From positions 115,279-179,278 of the forward strand of contig CAJMOF010000001.1 of assembly GCA_905215065.1 (NCBI GenBank): a DNA stretch of 64,000 nucleotides. Reading direction: 5' to 3'. The first letter of the stretch is position 1, and each line of letters opens with the position of its first letter. Positions 29,074 through 39,162 of the stretch are shown here, piece by piece. The position numbers and the translations under genes are program-made. The notes under the pieces are model-generated. The model was given only the letters and a program-made list of their open reading frames with translations, did no database searches and was not told the origin of the DNA. The stretch comes from an uncultured bacterium (GTDB lineage: Bacteria; Actinomycetota; Coriobacteriia; Coriobacteriales; Coriobacteriaceae).

Positions 29074-30162
29074 CTAGTCCAGACGGACCGGATCGTGGGG
29101 GTAGGCGTTGAGAATCTCGACGCCGTTCTCGGTCACCAGGGCCAGGTCCTCGATGCGGACGCCGGTGCGGCCGGGGAGGTAGATGCCCGGTTCGATGGAG
29201 AACGTCATGCCAGGCTCTACGACCTGCTCGTTGACGAGCGAGACGTCGCCCGGCTCGTGGTCCTGCAGACCAATCGAGTGGCCCAGGCGATGTGTGAAGT
29301 ATTTGCCATAGCCTGCGTCCTCAATCACGTCGCGCGCGGCACGGTCCAGGTCGCACATGCGCACGCCCGGTGCGATGAGTGCTTCGGCGGCCTCGTTGGC
29401 ACGGCGTACGATATCGTAGATGTGTGTTGTCTCCTCGTCCGGCTCGCCCCAAAAGAACGTGCGCGTCATGTCCGAGCAGTAGTTGCGATGCCGTCCGCCA
29501 ATGTCGAACAGCACCACGTCGCCACGCTTGAGCACGGTATCGTCGGGTTCGTGATGCGGGTCGCCGGCGTTGGCACCAAAGCTCACGATCGGCGGAAAGC
29601 TAAAGCCCTCGCAGCCGTGCTTGCGATACAGGCCGAGCATTTGGTCAGCAATTTCGCGTTCCGTCACACCCCCGTGGACGAGCTTAATCGCGTCGGCCAT
29701 CACGGCGTCGTTGGCGGCAGAGGACACGCGCATGAGCTCCTGTTCGGCGGCGTCTTTGTAGGTGCGCGCGGCAGTGACGGCAAAGTCACCCAGGAAAAAC
29801 TCGCTTGCGGCGTGGCGCTCCATGAGCGGCATCAAAAAGCCGGAGCGCATGACGGTGTCGATGCCGAGCGGTTTGGTCGGATCGACCTCGCGAGCGATGG
29901 CGTCGGCCACGACATCGGTATCGGTGTGATAGGCGACGCGGGCATTGTCGTACTCGGGCAGTTGATGCAGTGCGTTGACCAGGATCACCGGCTCGGCATC
30001 GCGCACGAGCAGCACGCCGCAAAAACGCTCGAACATATCGGCATAAAAGCCGGTCAGGTAATAGATCGACCATGGGTCGTTTACGAGCAGCTGTGCGCCG
30101 GGGTGCTGAGCCTCGAGCGCATCGAGCACGCGCGCCACACGCTGGTCATCGACATGTGCCAT
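29074..30162 (-). CDS. M24-family metallopeptidase (Xaa-Pro dipeptidase/aminopeptidase P-like)
   Basis: 362 residues. A creatinase-like N-terminal domain precedes a pita-bread catalytic domain with the five expected metal ligands: Asp in LFDIGG, Asp in CSDMTRTF, His in HRLGHSIGL, Glu in SIEPGIYL and Glu in RIEDL. It probably releases or cleaves X-Pro dipeptides in the cytoplasm with two metal ions. The ATG (30160-30162) has AAAGGA upstream on the minus strand. It is flanked by two copies of the 160-bp palindromic element. Confidence 0.88.
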   Translation of the reverse strand: MAHVDDQRVARVLDALEAQHPGAQLLVNDPWSIYYLTGFYADMFERFCGVLLVRDAEPVILVNALHQLPEYDNARVAYHTDTDVVADAIAREVDPTKPLGIDTVMRSGFLMPLMERHAASEFFLGDFAVTAARTYKDAAEQELMRVSSAANDAVMADAIKLVHGGVTEREIADQMLGLYRKHGCEGFSFPPIVSFGANAGDPHHEPDDTVLKRGDVVLFDIGGRHRNYCSDMTRTFFWGEPDEETTHIYDIVRRANEAAEALIAPGVRMCDLDRAARDVIEDAGYGKYFTHRLGHSIGLQDHEPGDVSLVNEQVVEPGMTFSIEPGIYLPGRTGVRIEDLALVTENGVEILNAYPHDPVRLD

Positions 30163-30301
30163 GAAACATCCTTTCGCTAGGTTGCCACCATGGTATCCCC
30201 AATGCCAGGGTAGTCAATTTGCGACGGGCTATTTTAGCTGCGTCCAACATGCGGAATGATAGGTAAAAGTAGCCATAAGAGGTCCGTCCCAAATGGGCTG
30301 G

Positions 30302-30461
30302 TTTCAAAACTATGGCGGATTACGGGGCTAGACCTGTATTGCTTGACCATGGGAAAAATTGCGAAATTAAAACCGCAGGTAGACGGCTTATCAAAAATCG
30401 AAAAATGCCTGTATGGATGGGGGTCTCCGAATCAGCCCCGTAAACCGGGGTAGTTTTGAAA
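30302..30461. repeat. 160-bp palindromic intergenic element, copy 3
   Basis: Same length and same core (AAAACCGCAGGTAGACGGCTT-type, starting 30369, 67 bp from the left end), but the arms differ from copies 1 and 2: TTTCAAAACTA (30302-30312) pairs with TAGTTTTGAAA (30451-30461), and ACGGGGCT/AGCCCCGT continue inward. The arms differ while pairing is kept. Outer inverted repeats, about 30214-30240 and 30521-30546 (ACGGGGC/GCCCCGT with AGCTA-type ends), flank it. Confidence 0.7.
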
Positions 30462-30553
30462 TGGCACAAATCCGATAGCAGCCAAGAGGGCGCTTTTGCA
30501 ACCGAAAAGAAGGGAGCGGGGTAGCTAAAAGTGCCCCGTCCCAAATGAGCTAC

Positions 30554-30952
30554 CTAGGCAGGGTCGATGTTCATGCTGGCGATAAGGTTGATGTTGGTGT
30601 CTAGGAGATTCTCCAGCACGACGTCACCCATGCGGATGGGGGCCTCGACGACCACGCCGCGGATGAGGTTCATGGCTTGGGCGTGGAGTGCCAGCGGGAT
30701 GGCATCGGCGGTGCGCACGGGCAGCAGGGCCTCATCGCCGCCGGAGACGGCCACGGTCGTCGTGAGCACGCGCATGGGACAGGTGAGCTCCTGATGTGCG
30801 AATTTATCACCGCGTGGGCAGTTGTTGCCGGTTACGGAGCGCACTTCCACCACGGCGCCATTGGCGTCGCGCTCGATTTCTACGGTCTGGAGGCACTCGG
30901 ATGGGCAGGTGGTGCAGTTGAACTGCAGCGTTTCAATCGCGTTTGTGCTCAT
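30554..30952 (-). CDS. DUF1667 small redox protein of the flavoprotein operon
   Basis: 132 residues with cysteine motifs CTTCPSEC near residue 12 and NNCPRG, plus LTCP, typical of DUF1667 proteins that accompany GlpA-like flavoproteins. The cysteines probably bind an Fe-S centre or a metal. ATG 30952 lies 4 nt after the upstream stop, with GGAGG in the preceding gene. Third gene of the minus-strand operon. Confidence 0.82.
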   Translation of the reverse strand: MSTNAIETLQFNCTTCPSECLQTVEIERDANGAVVEVRSVTGNNCPRGDKFAHQELTCPMRVLTTTVAVSGGDEALLPVRTADAIPLALHAQAMNLIRGVVVEAPIRMGDVVLENLLDTNINLIASMNIDPA

Positions 30953-30956
30953 GACT

Positions 30957-32339
30957 CTACGCCTCCTCAACGGGGTCGACGGACAGGACAATCTCGCTAA
31001 CACCCAAGTCGAGCGCATGCTGAATCACCTTTGCCGGCAGCGGGAAGCTATCCATGACGCTCGGTTTAAACGGGCGGACCTTGCCGGCGAACAGTTCCTC
31101 GTCGCCTGCTAGAATGCGCACGCGGGCGGCGTCGACGGGTCGGCGCACGCGGAAGTTAAGTTTAGTGAGCCCGACGGTCGTAATGCGGCCCGGCAGTGCG
31201 TAGCCTGCGATGCCGGCGGGGGAGACCGTGAGCTCGCAGCCCGTGCCCGCAGCGCCCACTTCGTCATCCGCGCCGTTCCCCAGCGCGTACGCCGCCGCGG
31301 CTGCACCGGCGCGTTCGGACTCGGTCGTCACGTTGTCGGCCAGGTCGTGCACGTGCAGCACGTTGCCACAGGCAAAGATGCCCGGCACGCCCGTTTGCAG
31401 ACTCTGGTCCACCACGGCGCCGCGCGTGTGCGGGTCAAGCTCAACGCCCGCGGCAACCGAAAGCTCGTTCTCGGGAATCAATCCCACCGAAAGCAGCAGC
31501 GTGTCGCACGGAACAATGCGCTCGGTCCCCGGAATGGGTGCCAGGTGCTCGTCGACCTGGCTTACCTCGACGGCCTCCACACGGTCGTGCCCGATCACGC
31601 GCGTGACGGTGGTGGACAGGTGCAGCGGAATACCAAAATCGTCCAGGCAATTCTTCACATTGCGGCGCAGTCCGTTGGCGTACGGCATGAGCTCGTACAC
31701 GCCCTCGACGGAAATCCCCTCAAGCGTGCAGCGGCGCGCCATGATAAGCCCGATGTCTCCCGAGCCCAAAATGACGGTGCGCGAGCCGGGCTTGAGGTTT
31801 TCGATATTGATGTATCGCTGCGCCAGGCCGGCCGTAAACACGCCGGCGGGACGGCTGCCAGAGATCTTGATCTCGCTGCGCGTGCGCTCGCGACATCCCA
31901 TGGCAAGAACGACGGCGTGCCCGGTGAGCTGCAGCATGCCGGCGCGGCTCATGAGCGTGACGGTATGGACCGCGGTGCCTTCCGCAGGCTCGCCTGAATC
32001 AATCCCAAGCACCATGCTGTTCAGGAACAGCGCAATGTCGGTTGCGTGCACCTGGTCGATAAAGCGCTGCGCGTACTCGGGACCGGTGAGCTCCTGTTTA
32101 AAGTGCGACAGGCCAAAGCCGGGGTGGATGCACTGGCGGAGGATGCCGCCCAGATGCTGCTCGCGCTCCACGATGGCCACGCGTGCGCCGGCCTTGTGTG
32201 CGGCAAGCGCGGCCGCCATGCCGGCAGGTCCGCCTCCGATAACGACCGCGTCGAAGGCCTGCGTTTGCACGGGCGCTGAGGCTTCGACCTCTGCGGTTCG
32301 AGCCTCCGCGCGTTCGTCGCGCATATCAAACGTCGCCAT
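30957..32339 (-). CDS. FAD/NAD(P)-binding oxidoreductase
   Basis: 460 residues. N-terminal FAD site VVIGGGPAGMAAALAAH, then GGILRQCIHPGFG, a second dinucleotide site VILGSGDIGLIMARR, and the C-terminal FAD site GVPGIFACGNVLHVHDLADN. This is the pyridine-nucleotide-disulphide-like partner always found next to GlpA-like proteins and DUF1667; it probably moves electrons between NAD(P)H and the partner flavoprotein. A 29-residue extension precedes the FAD motif. Start ATG lies 1 nt after the upstream stop, so translation is coupled. Confidence 0.85.
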   Translation of the reverse strand: MATFDMRDERAEARTAEVEASAPVQTQAFDAVVIGGGPAGMAAALAAHKAGARVAIVEREQHLGGILRQCIHPGFGLSHFKQELTGPEYAQRFIDQVHATDIALFLNSMVLGIDSGEPAEGTAVHTVTLMSRAGMLQLTGHAVVLAMGCRERTRSEIKISGSRPAGVFTAGLAQRYINIENLKPGSRTVILGSGDIGLIMARRCTLEGISVEGVYELMPYANGLRRNVKNCLDDFGIPLHLSTTVTRVIGHDRVEAVEVSQVDEHLAPIPGTERIVPCDTLLLSVGLIPENELSVAAGVELDPHTRGAVVDQSLQTGVPGIFACGNVLHVHDLADNVTTESERAGAAAAAYALGNGADDEVGAAGTGCELTVSPAGIAGYALPGRITTVGLTKLNFRVRRPVDAARVRILAGDEELFAGKVRPFKPSVMDSFPLPAKVIQHALDLGVSEIVLSVDPVEEA

Positions 32340-32340
32340 C

Positions 32341-33795
32341 CTAGCGTACCCCCTTCAGCGGTCCCTGGACCAGCCAAGATCCGGCATCCTCCAACAACAC
32401 CTCGCTGGGGTCGCAGCCCAGTTCGCGCGCCAGGATCGCTACCACGCGGCTCTGGCAAAAGCCGCTCTGGCACCGACCCATGCCGGCGCGGCAGCGGCGC
32501 TTGACGCCCTCGACCGAAACCGCGCTCGGGTGGCGTCGGATCGCGGCAACAATCTCGGCCTCGGGCACCGTTTCGCAGCGGCAGACGATTTGCCCCCAAG
32601 CGGGGTCGGATTCAATGAGCTCTTCCTTGCGCGCAAGCGGCACGCGGTCAAAGTCGTCCGGCGCGCGGCGAATCGGGTCCCAATCGGCCCTTTCGCGCAA
32701 AGCAACGCCCGCCTCGCGCATCACGCGCTCCATGCGCTCGGCAATGGCCGGCGCGCTCGCCACGCCCGGCGACTGAATACCTGCCGCCTGGAACAGCCCC
32801 GGCACCACGGCCGACTGCCCAATAAAGAAGTCGTTCGTTCCCCGAATGACCGGTCGACCGCCGGCAAACGCACGCACCACGCGACGCGTGTCCAGATCGG
32901 GCACCAGCTTGTGCGCACCGGTCAGGAGCGCGTTTACATCGCTCGCATAGGTCTGCGTGTCGCCTGGCTCGCGCACGGCAGCCGTCGCTGTAATCACGGT
33001 GTTGCCATGTACGGTACCCGTGACGATAACGCCCTTGGACACTGGCGTGGGAACAGGGTAGAGCGGCATGAGCGTGCGCGGTTCCTTATCCAGCACCACG
33101 ATGTTGCCCTGACGCCAGACCATCTGGAACTCCTCGGCGCCCACCATATGCGAGATGTCGGCGGCGCCGTTGCCCGCGGCGTTGATCAGGTAGCGGCAGC
33201 GCACGTCTCCGGCGGGCGTCGGCAACGTAAAGCGCGCGTCGTCGCCCGAGCCCGCGACTTCAATCGCCTCCACGGGTGCGGAGCGCATAAACGTCACCCC
33301 GTTGGCCACGGCGTTCTCCAGCGCGGCGATGGCAACCTCAAACGGATCGACAAAACCGGTCGAAGGGCACCACAACGCGCACGCTGCATCGGCACTGGCG
33401 CGCGGCTCTAATTCATGGATGCGCTCGGGGCCGATAATCGACAGCTCGGGCACACCGTTGGCCAGGCCATTCTGGCGCAGCTTTTCCAGATGCGCGCGGT
33501 CCTCGTCGTTAAAGCCCAACACCATCGACCCGGTGCGGCAGAACAGAAAGCCCAGCTCCTGCGCCCACGTACCGTACAACTCGCAGCCACGGGCGTTGAC
33601 CTGCGCCTTTACGGTGCCCGGTGTCGGATCGTAGCCAGCGTGCACCAGGCCGCCGTTGGCCTTCGATGCGCCCAGCGCAATATCGTTAGCCGCCTCGACC
33701 ACGCAAATGGACAGGTCATAGCGCGCGAGCTGCCGCGCGATGGCGCATCCGGTGATGCCCGCGCCGACAATCGCGATATCAAACGTTTCTGTCAC
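32341..33795 (-). CDS. GlpA-like FAD-dependent oxidoreductase with C-terminal BFD-type [2Fe-2S] domain
   Basis: 484 residues. DAO fold with FAD site IAIVGAGITGCAIARQLAR, then a C-terminal Fer2_BFD domain with CRCE near residue 409 and CRAGMGRCQSGFC near 443. This design matches anaerobic glycerol-3-phosphate dehydrogenase GlpA and related L-2-hydroxy acid oxidising enzymes; the exact substrate is not visible. Start is GTG (33795) with GGGAGG 5 nt upstream. First gene of the three-gene operon; a palindromic operator lies upstream. Confidence 0.85.
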   Translation of the reverse strand: MTETFDIAIVGAGITGCAIARQLARYDLSICVVEAANDIALGASKANGGLVHAGYDPTPGTVKAQVNARGCELYGTWAQELGFLFCRTGSMVLGFNDEDRAHLEKLRQNGLANGVPELSIIGPERIHELEPRASADAACALWCPSTGFVDPFEVAIAALENAVANGVTFMRSAPVEAIEVAGSGDDARFTLPTPAGDVRCRYLINAAGNGAADISHMVGAEEFQMVWRQGNIVVLDKEPRTLMPLYPVPTPVSKGVIVTGTVHGNTVITATAAVREPGDTQTYASDVNALLTGAHKLVPDLDTRRVVRAFAGGRPVIRGTNDFFIGQSAVVPGLFQAAGIQSPGVASAPAIAERMERVMREAGVALRERADWDPIRRAPDDFDRVPLARKEELIESDPAWGQIVCRCETVPEAEIVAAIRRHPSAVSVEGVKRRCRAGMGRCQSGFCQSRVVAILARELGCDPSEVLLEDAGSWLVQGPLKGVR

Positions 33796-33812
33796 AGTGC
33801 CTCCCAGACAAG

Positions 33813-33827
33813 TTGACAGGCTGTCAA
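33813..33827 (-). promoter_or_regulatory. Palindromic operator of the flavoprotein operon
   Basis: TTGACAGGCTGTCAA, a perfect 7+1+7 palindrome 18 nt upstream of the GTG start. On the minus strand a -10-like TAGGAT/TAGTCT lies just upstream, so a repressor bound here would block the early transcribed region. The regulator is unknown; GntR-type proteins often bind such sites. Confidence 0.5.
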
Positions 33828-33900
33828 TAAGACTATCCTACGGTCTGCGCGTCCCCAGAGCGGCGTCAATGCGGCGAACAGCCCCGCAACACCCGCCAAC

Positions 33901-34103
33901 GGCAGACGAGGTGAGACCCGGTAACGTCGACAACCTCGTCTGCCGACAACTATGGAAACCGTTCGTCTCGATCTGTAACAGTTAGACGAGGATTTGGGTT
34001 CCAGATGTTACAGATTGAGACGTTAGTCTGGCGCCCCTTCCGTTCGTCTCGATCTGTAACACCTAGACCCGGATTTCGCCTCCACCTGTTACAGATTGAG
34101 ATG
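33901..34103. repeat. Cluster of three hairpins in the divergent intergenic region
   Basis: First: GGCAGACGAGGT (33901-33912) with ACCTCGTCTGCC (33933-33944), perfect. Second: CGTCTCGATCTGTAACA (33964-33980) with TGTTACAGATTGAGACG (34006-34022), one difference. Third: the same left arm (34045-34061) with TGTTACAGATTGAGATG (34087-34103). The second and third are tandem copies 81 bp apart. No gene lies in 33796-34201. Confidence 0.7.
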
Positions 34104-34201
34104 TTTGTGTCCGCGCCAGCCCCGTACCCAGCCGTAGTCCCATATAAACAAACCCCGTGGTAAACTTGACCGGACTGTTAATATCCCGAAAGGTACCCGT
34201 A

Positions 34202-34633
34202 ATGTCCAAGTACATCTCCGAGCTCATGTCGCCGCAGCTTATGGGCGTCGTCTATGCCTTCGTTGGCTTTATCATCGCCCTGTATGTGCTGTCGGTCGTC
34301 TATGTGTTCATCGACGCTCGTCGCCGCGGCGCCAGCGCCTACGTGGCGTGGGGCATTATCGCCCTCATCCCGTTTGTGGGTCTCATCGCCTACCTGGTCC
34401 TGCGCCCGCACTCCTATGCGTCCGACCGCGAGGAGCAGGAGCTGGACATGGCCCTGCGCGAGCGCCAGCTTGCCCAGTACGGCACCTGCCCGCAGTGCGG
34501 CGCGCCCATCGAGAAAGACTTCGTCGTCTGCCCCGTGTGCGACACCCAGGTTCGCAACGTGTGCCCCAGCTGTCATCGCCCGCTCGATGCGCACTGGAAG
34601 GTCTGTCCCTACTGCCGAACTCGCATCCAGTAA
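34202..34633 (+). CDS. Membrane protein with C-terminal double zinc ribbon
   Basis: 143 residues. Two transmembrane helices at about 15-37 and 46-66 (a PLD nuclease N-terminal-like hairpin), a charged linker, then two zinc ribbons: CPQCG with CPVCD, and CPSCH with CPYC. Function unknown; such proteins are usually small membrane-tethered sensors or scaffolds. ATG 34202 follows AAAGG. The region before it contains tandem hairpins. Confidence 0.75.
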   Translation: MSKYISELMSPQLMGVVYAFVGFIIALYVLSVVYVFIDARRRGASAYVAWGIIALIPFVGLIAYLVLRPHSYASDREEQELDMALRERQLAQYGTCPQCGAPIEKDFVVCPVCDTQVRNVCPSCHRPLDAHWKVCPYCRTRIQ

Positions 34634-34732
34634 CGCATCCATCGCCGGGCCGGCCGCAAGCCACGGGCACGCCGCAAACCGCACGCGCGCTCCGCAGCCC
34701 CGCCCCACACGATGAAGCATGCGTAGAAAATC

Positions 34733-34761
34733 GCCCGCCGTGCCATTAAGGTGCGGCGGGC
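34733..34761 (+). terminator. Hairpin before thrS
   Basis: GCCCGCCG (34733-34740) with CGGCGGGC (34754-34761), then GCTTGT. Probably ends the zinc-ribbon transcript; the thrS -35 begins 2 nt later. Confidence 0.5.
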
Positions 34762-34763
34762 GC

Positions 34764-34791
34764 TTGTATACCAAGGCAACCTGCCTATAAT
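34764..34791 (+). promoter_or_regulatory. thrS promoter
   Basis: TTGTAT (34764-34769), 16-bp spacer, consensus TATAAT (34786-34791). The leader is about 65 nt; no T-box consensus is seen in it. Confidence 0.7.
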
Positions 34792-34861
34792 GATGCAAGT
34801 CAAAAATGCCGAGCGCATCGCACGCACTTGCACCAGGCATCCGAGAGGAGAAAACATACCC

Positions 34862-36625
<1,764 letters not shown>

Positions 36626-36650
36626 CACAAACCATACAAGAATTAACAAA

Positions 36651-36682
36651 GGCGATCGTCCTCGCGGGCGGTCGCCTTTTTT
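36651..36682 (+). terminator. thrS terminator
   Basis: GGCGATCG (36651-36658) with CGGTCGCC (36669-36676), then TTTTTTG. Confidence 0.85.
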
Positions 36683-36698
36683 GTTATCTATAGAAGAA

Positions 36699-36725
36699 AA
36701 GCCGCTGGTTAGGGCGGCTTTTTTT
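36699..36725 (+). terminator. Second terminator after thrS
   Basis: AAGCCGC (36699-36705) with GCGGCTT (36714-36720) and a T-run on the + strand; A-rich on the left, so it could also work on the minus strand. Confidence 0.7.
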
Positions 36726-36738
36726 GTTGTGCAAAAAG

Positions 36739-36860
36739 GTACAGGTTTTTGTAGAGGCGTATGGAGATGTGTCCGTTCGCGCTGCAATTTGTGTAATCTG
36801 GGAAAACGTGAGCAGTTTGCTCGTATAATGAGCAACGTCGAAAGATACAAAAACCTGTAC
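36739..36860. repeat. Inverted repeat enclosing the likely loaP promoter
   Basis: GTACAGGTTTTTGTA (36739-36753) and TACAAAAACCTGTAC (36846-36860) are perfect 15-bp inverted repeats 92 bp apart. Between them lies consensus TATAAT (36824-36829) inside the palindrome TTGCTCGTATAATGAGCAA (36818-36836). No good -35 is visible. Confidence 0.6.
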
Positions 36861-36951
36861 TTTTGCGACTGCGCCTAGCTGCGAGCGAGAAGCCTGTTCT
36901 AAACGCCCTTGCATTTGCGTGCATCGCAAATCCAAAAGAGGGGGCGAGAAC

Positions 36952-37542
36952 ATGGAACAGACGGCACGGCGCCAAGAGAAGCTGCCGGGCGCATTTAACG
37001 GCGCCACCACCAACAGCCAGCACGGCCGCGTCCGCTGGTATCTGGTCCACACCCCCAACGGCAAAGAGCGCGAGACCTGCGAAAAGGTGCGCCGTATTAT
37101 CCCACACGAGCTGATGCAGAACGCTTTTGTGATGCAAAAGGAGTTCTGGTTTAAGCGGGACGGCGCATGGTCGCTCCAAACCAAACCCATGTACAAGGAA
37201 TACTTCTTCGTCGCCACGCACGATGCCGCTGCGCTCGATAGGGCTTTGGCCCAGTTGAGTTTTGGCTGCCGCATTGCTGGCAGCAGGGAGCGGGCCTATG
37301 CGCCCATGCCGGACGATGCACAGGACTGGTACCGCAGCGTGCTCGACGACGACGACGTGGTGCGCAACAGCGTGGCGCGCATAGAAGACGGTGTGCTGCA
37401 CATAGAACAGGGGCCCTTGGTGGGGCAAGAGGCCCGTGTGCACAAGATCGACCGTCGTAAACGCTGGTGCTTGGTGGACGTAGGCGAAGGCGATTCCAGC
37501 TTTAGGGAAGTGCTTCCGCTCGACGTTCCCATCAAAACGTAA
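36952..37542 (+). CDS. LoaP-like (NusG paralogue) transcription antiterminator
   Basis: 196 residues. The N-terminal NGN domain begins RVRWYLVHTPNGKERETCEKV; a C-terminal KOW motif reads EQGPLVGQEARVHKIDRRKR. LoaP proteins are specialised NusG paralogues that stop premature termination in long biosynthetic operons, usually encoded at the operon's start, as here. ATG 36952 has GAGGGGGCGAG upstream. It is more GC-rich than the glycosyltransferase genes that follow. An 85-nt gap with a G-run separates it from the next gene. Confidence 0.8.
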   Translation: MEQTARRQEKLPGAFNGATTNSQHGRVRWYLVHTPNGKERETCEKVRRIIPHELMQNAFVMQKEFWFKRDGAWSLQTKPMYKEYFFVATHDAAALDRALAQLSFGCRIAGSRERAYAPMPDDAQDWYRSVLDDDDVVRNSVARIEDGVLHIEQGPLVGQEARVHKIDRRKRWCLVDVGEGDSSFREVLPLDVPIKT

Positions 37543-37588
37543 GGGAGACGTTGCACCGGCAATTCATTCGTTTTTTGAATTCGTGGAT

Positions 37589-37597
37589 GGGGGGGGG
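37589..37597 (+). repeat. Run of nine G in the polysaccharide operon leader
   Basis: A homopolymeric G9 tract between loaP and the initiating sugar transferase gene, followed by TTCCTGGGGACAGGGACG. Such tracts slip during replication. It is in transcribed, untranslated RNA, so length change would act on RNA structure or ribosome access. Confidence 0.8.
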
Positions 37598-37626
37598 TTC
37601 CTGGGGACAGGGACGTAAGTTTTATC

Positions 37627-38331
37627 GTGACTGCTAATAAAGAAATGACAGAGAGCCGTGCATCTATGGGGGACGCACTGCTTTTCGATCAGATAAAGCC
37701 GAGCGGCACGCTTGGGTATCGCATTGTTAAGAGGCTGTTTGACCTTGTGTTCAGTCTTTTGATGAGTGTTCTGCTGCTAATTCCTGTTGCTGCGGTGTGT
37801 GCACTCATTAGGCTTGAATCGTCCGGTAGCCCTATGTATGCACAAGAGCGCATTGGCAAGGGTGGTAAGACTATCAAGATCCTTAAGCTTCGCAGCATGG
37901 TCGCCGATGCCGGCAACGTGCAGAAGTATCTGAGCCCTGAGCAACTGCATCAGTGGGAAGTCGAGCGTAAGGTCGACGATGACCCCCGCATTACCAAAGT
38001 CGGCCAATTCATCCGTAAGTGCTCAATCGACGAGATGCCGCAGTTCTTGAACGTGCTGAACGGCGACCTTTCCGTCATTGGACCTCGTCCCATTACAAGG
38101 GATGAGCTCGAGCAGCACTTTTCCGACGAGGAGAAGGCAGAGCTGCTCTCTGTCCAGCCCGGCATCACGGGCCTGTGGCAGGCCACCGATCGTAACGCCG
38201 CGACATTTGAGAGCGGCTTGCGACAGAAGATTGAGCTTCATTACGTACGTAATCGCTGTTTATGCATGGACCTGAAGTGCTTCACCGGCACCTTCGGTGC
38301 CATGTTCGGCAAGAAGAGGACGGGGCGATAA
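37627..38331 (+). CDS. Initiating sugar-phosphate transferase (bacterial sugar transferase/PGT family)
   Basis: 234 residues. One N-terminal membrane helix (KRLFDLVFSLLMSVLLLIPV) typical of WcaJ-type small phosphoglycosyltransferases, then SPMYAQERIGKGGK, ILKLRSM, SIDEMPQFLNVLNGDLSVIGPRP and QPGITGLWQ. It moves a sugar-1-phosphate to undecaprenyl phosphate, starting the repeat unit. Start is uncertain: GTG 37627, ATG 37645 and ATG 37666 are in frame. The TAA abuts the next ATG. Confidence 0.88.
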   Translation: MTANKEMTESRASMGDALLFDQIKPSGTLGYRIVKRLFDLVFSLLMSVLLLIPVAAVCALIRLESSGSPMYAQERIGKGGKTIKILKLRSMVADAGNVQKYLSPEQLHQWEVERKVDDDPRITKVGQFIRKCSIDEMPQFLNVLNGDLSVIGPRPITRDELEQHFSDEEKAELLSVQPGITGLWQATDRNAATFESGLRQKIELHYVRNRCLCMDLKCFTGTFGAMFGKKRTGR

Positions 38332-39162
38332 ATGGCTTCTCAGGCTTATAGCGTTCTCATGAGCATTTATCTTAAGGAGAACCCTGCGTATCTTCGTGCT
38401 TCTTTGGACAGCATTATTAACCAGACGATTCCACCAGCGGAAATCGTTATGGTTAAGGATGGACCGTTAACAAAAGAACTCGATTCAGTTCTGGCTGAGT
38501 ATGACCGCCGTTATCCTGGCATCTTTAGTTTTATTGCCTACGAGGAAAACCACGGTCTTGGCTATGCGTTACACAGGGGAATGCTTGCTTGTGCTAACGA
38601 TATTGTTGCACGTATGGATACAGACGATATTGCACGTTCTGATCGTATGGAGAAACAACTAAAGGCGATTCAAGATGGTCTTGATATGGTTGGGAGCCAA
38701 GTAATTGAATTCGTCGAGTCTCCTGACAAGCCGATTGCACGAACGGATCTCCCCGAAGGTCTCAACAATATTATTGCTTGTTCAAAGCGTAGAAATCCAT
38801 TTCGTCATCCGCCAATGACATTCAAACGATCAAAGGTGTTGAAAGCGGGCAATTACAGTTCCGAGTATCTGTATTTCGAAGATTGGGATTTATTTAATCG
38901 AATGCTTGCAGCTGGTTGCCGAGCTGAGAATCTTCACGAAACGCTTGTGGCCATGAGAGTTAGTCCTGATTTTTATGAGAGGCGCGGAGGCCTGGGTTAT
39001 TTGGCTCATGTTTGGAAGTTCAAATCTGCTCAGTTGCGTATTGGTTATTTTACGGTAGCAGATTTCCTGATTTCCTTTTTGCCCCAACTGATTGTTTGCC
39101 TGATGCCCAATTGCCTGCGTGGGTTTGTATATACGAATATGCTCAGGAGGAGCGATGATTAA
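38332..39162 (+). CDS. Family 2 glycosyltransferase (AmsE-like)
   Basis: 276 residues. GT-A fold: VLMSIYLKENPAYLRASLDS at the N-terminus, VKDGPL nucleotide-binding region, ARMDTDDI as the DxD metal site, EDWDLFNRM as the acceptor/catalytic region. A hydrophobic segment near the C-terminus may associate with the membrane. Adds one sugar to the lipid-linked repeat unit; donor unknown. Overlaps the next gene by 8 nt. Confidence 0.85.
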   Translation: MASQAYSVLMSIYLKENPAYLRASLDSIINQTIPPAEIVMVKDGPLTKELDSVLAEYDRRYPGIFSFIAYEENHGLGYALHRGMLACANDIVARMDTDDIARSDRMEKQLKAIQDGLDMVGSQVIEFVESPDKPIARTDLPEGLNNIIACSKRRNPFRHPPMTFKRSKVLKAGNYSSEYLYFEDWDLFNRMLAAGCRAENLHETLVAMRVSPDFYERRGGLGYLAHVWKFKSAQLRIGYFTVADFLISFLPQLIVCLMPNCLRGFVYTNMLRRSDD

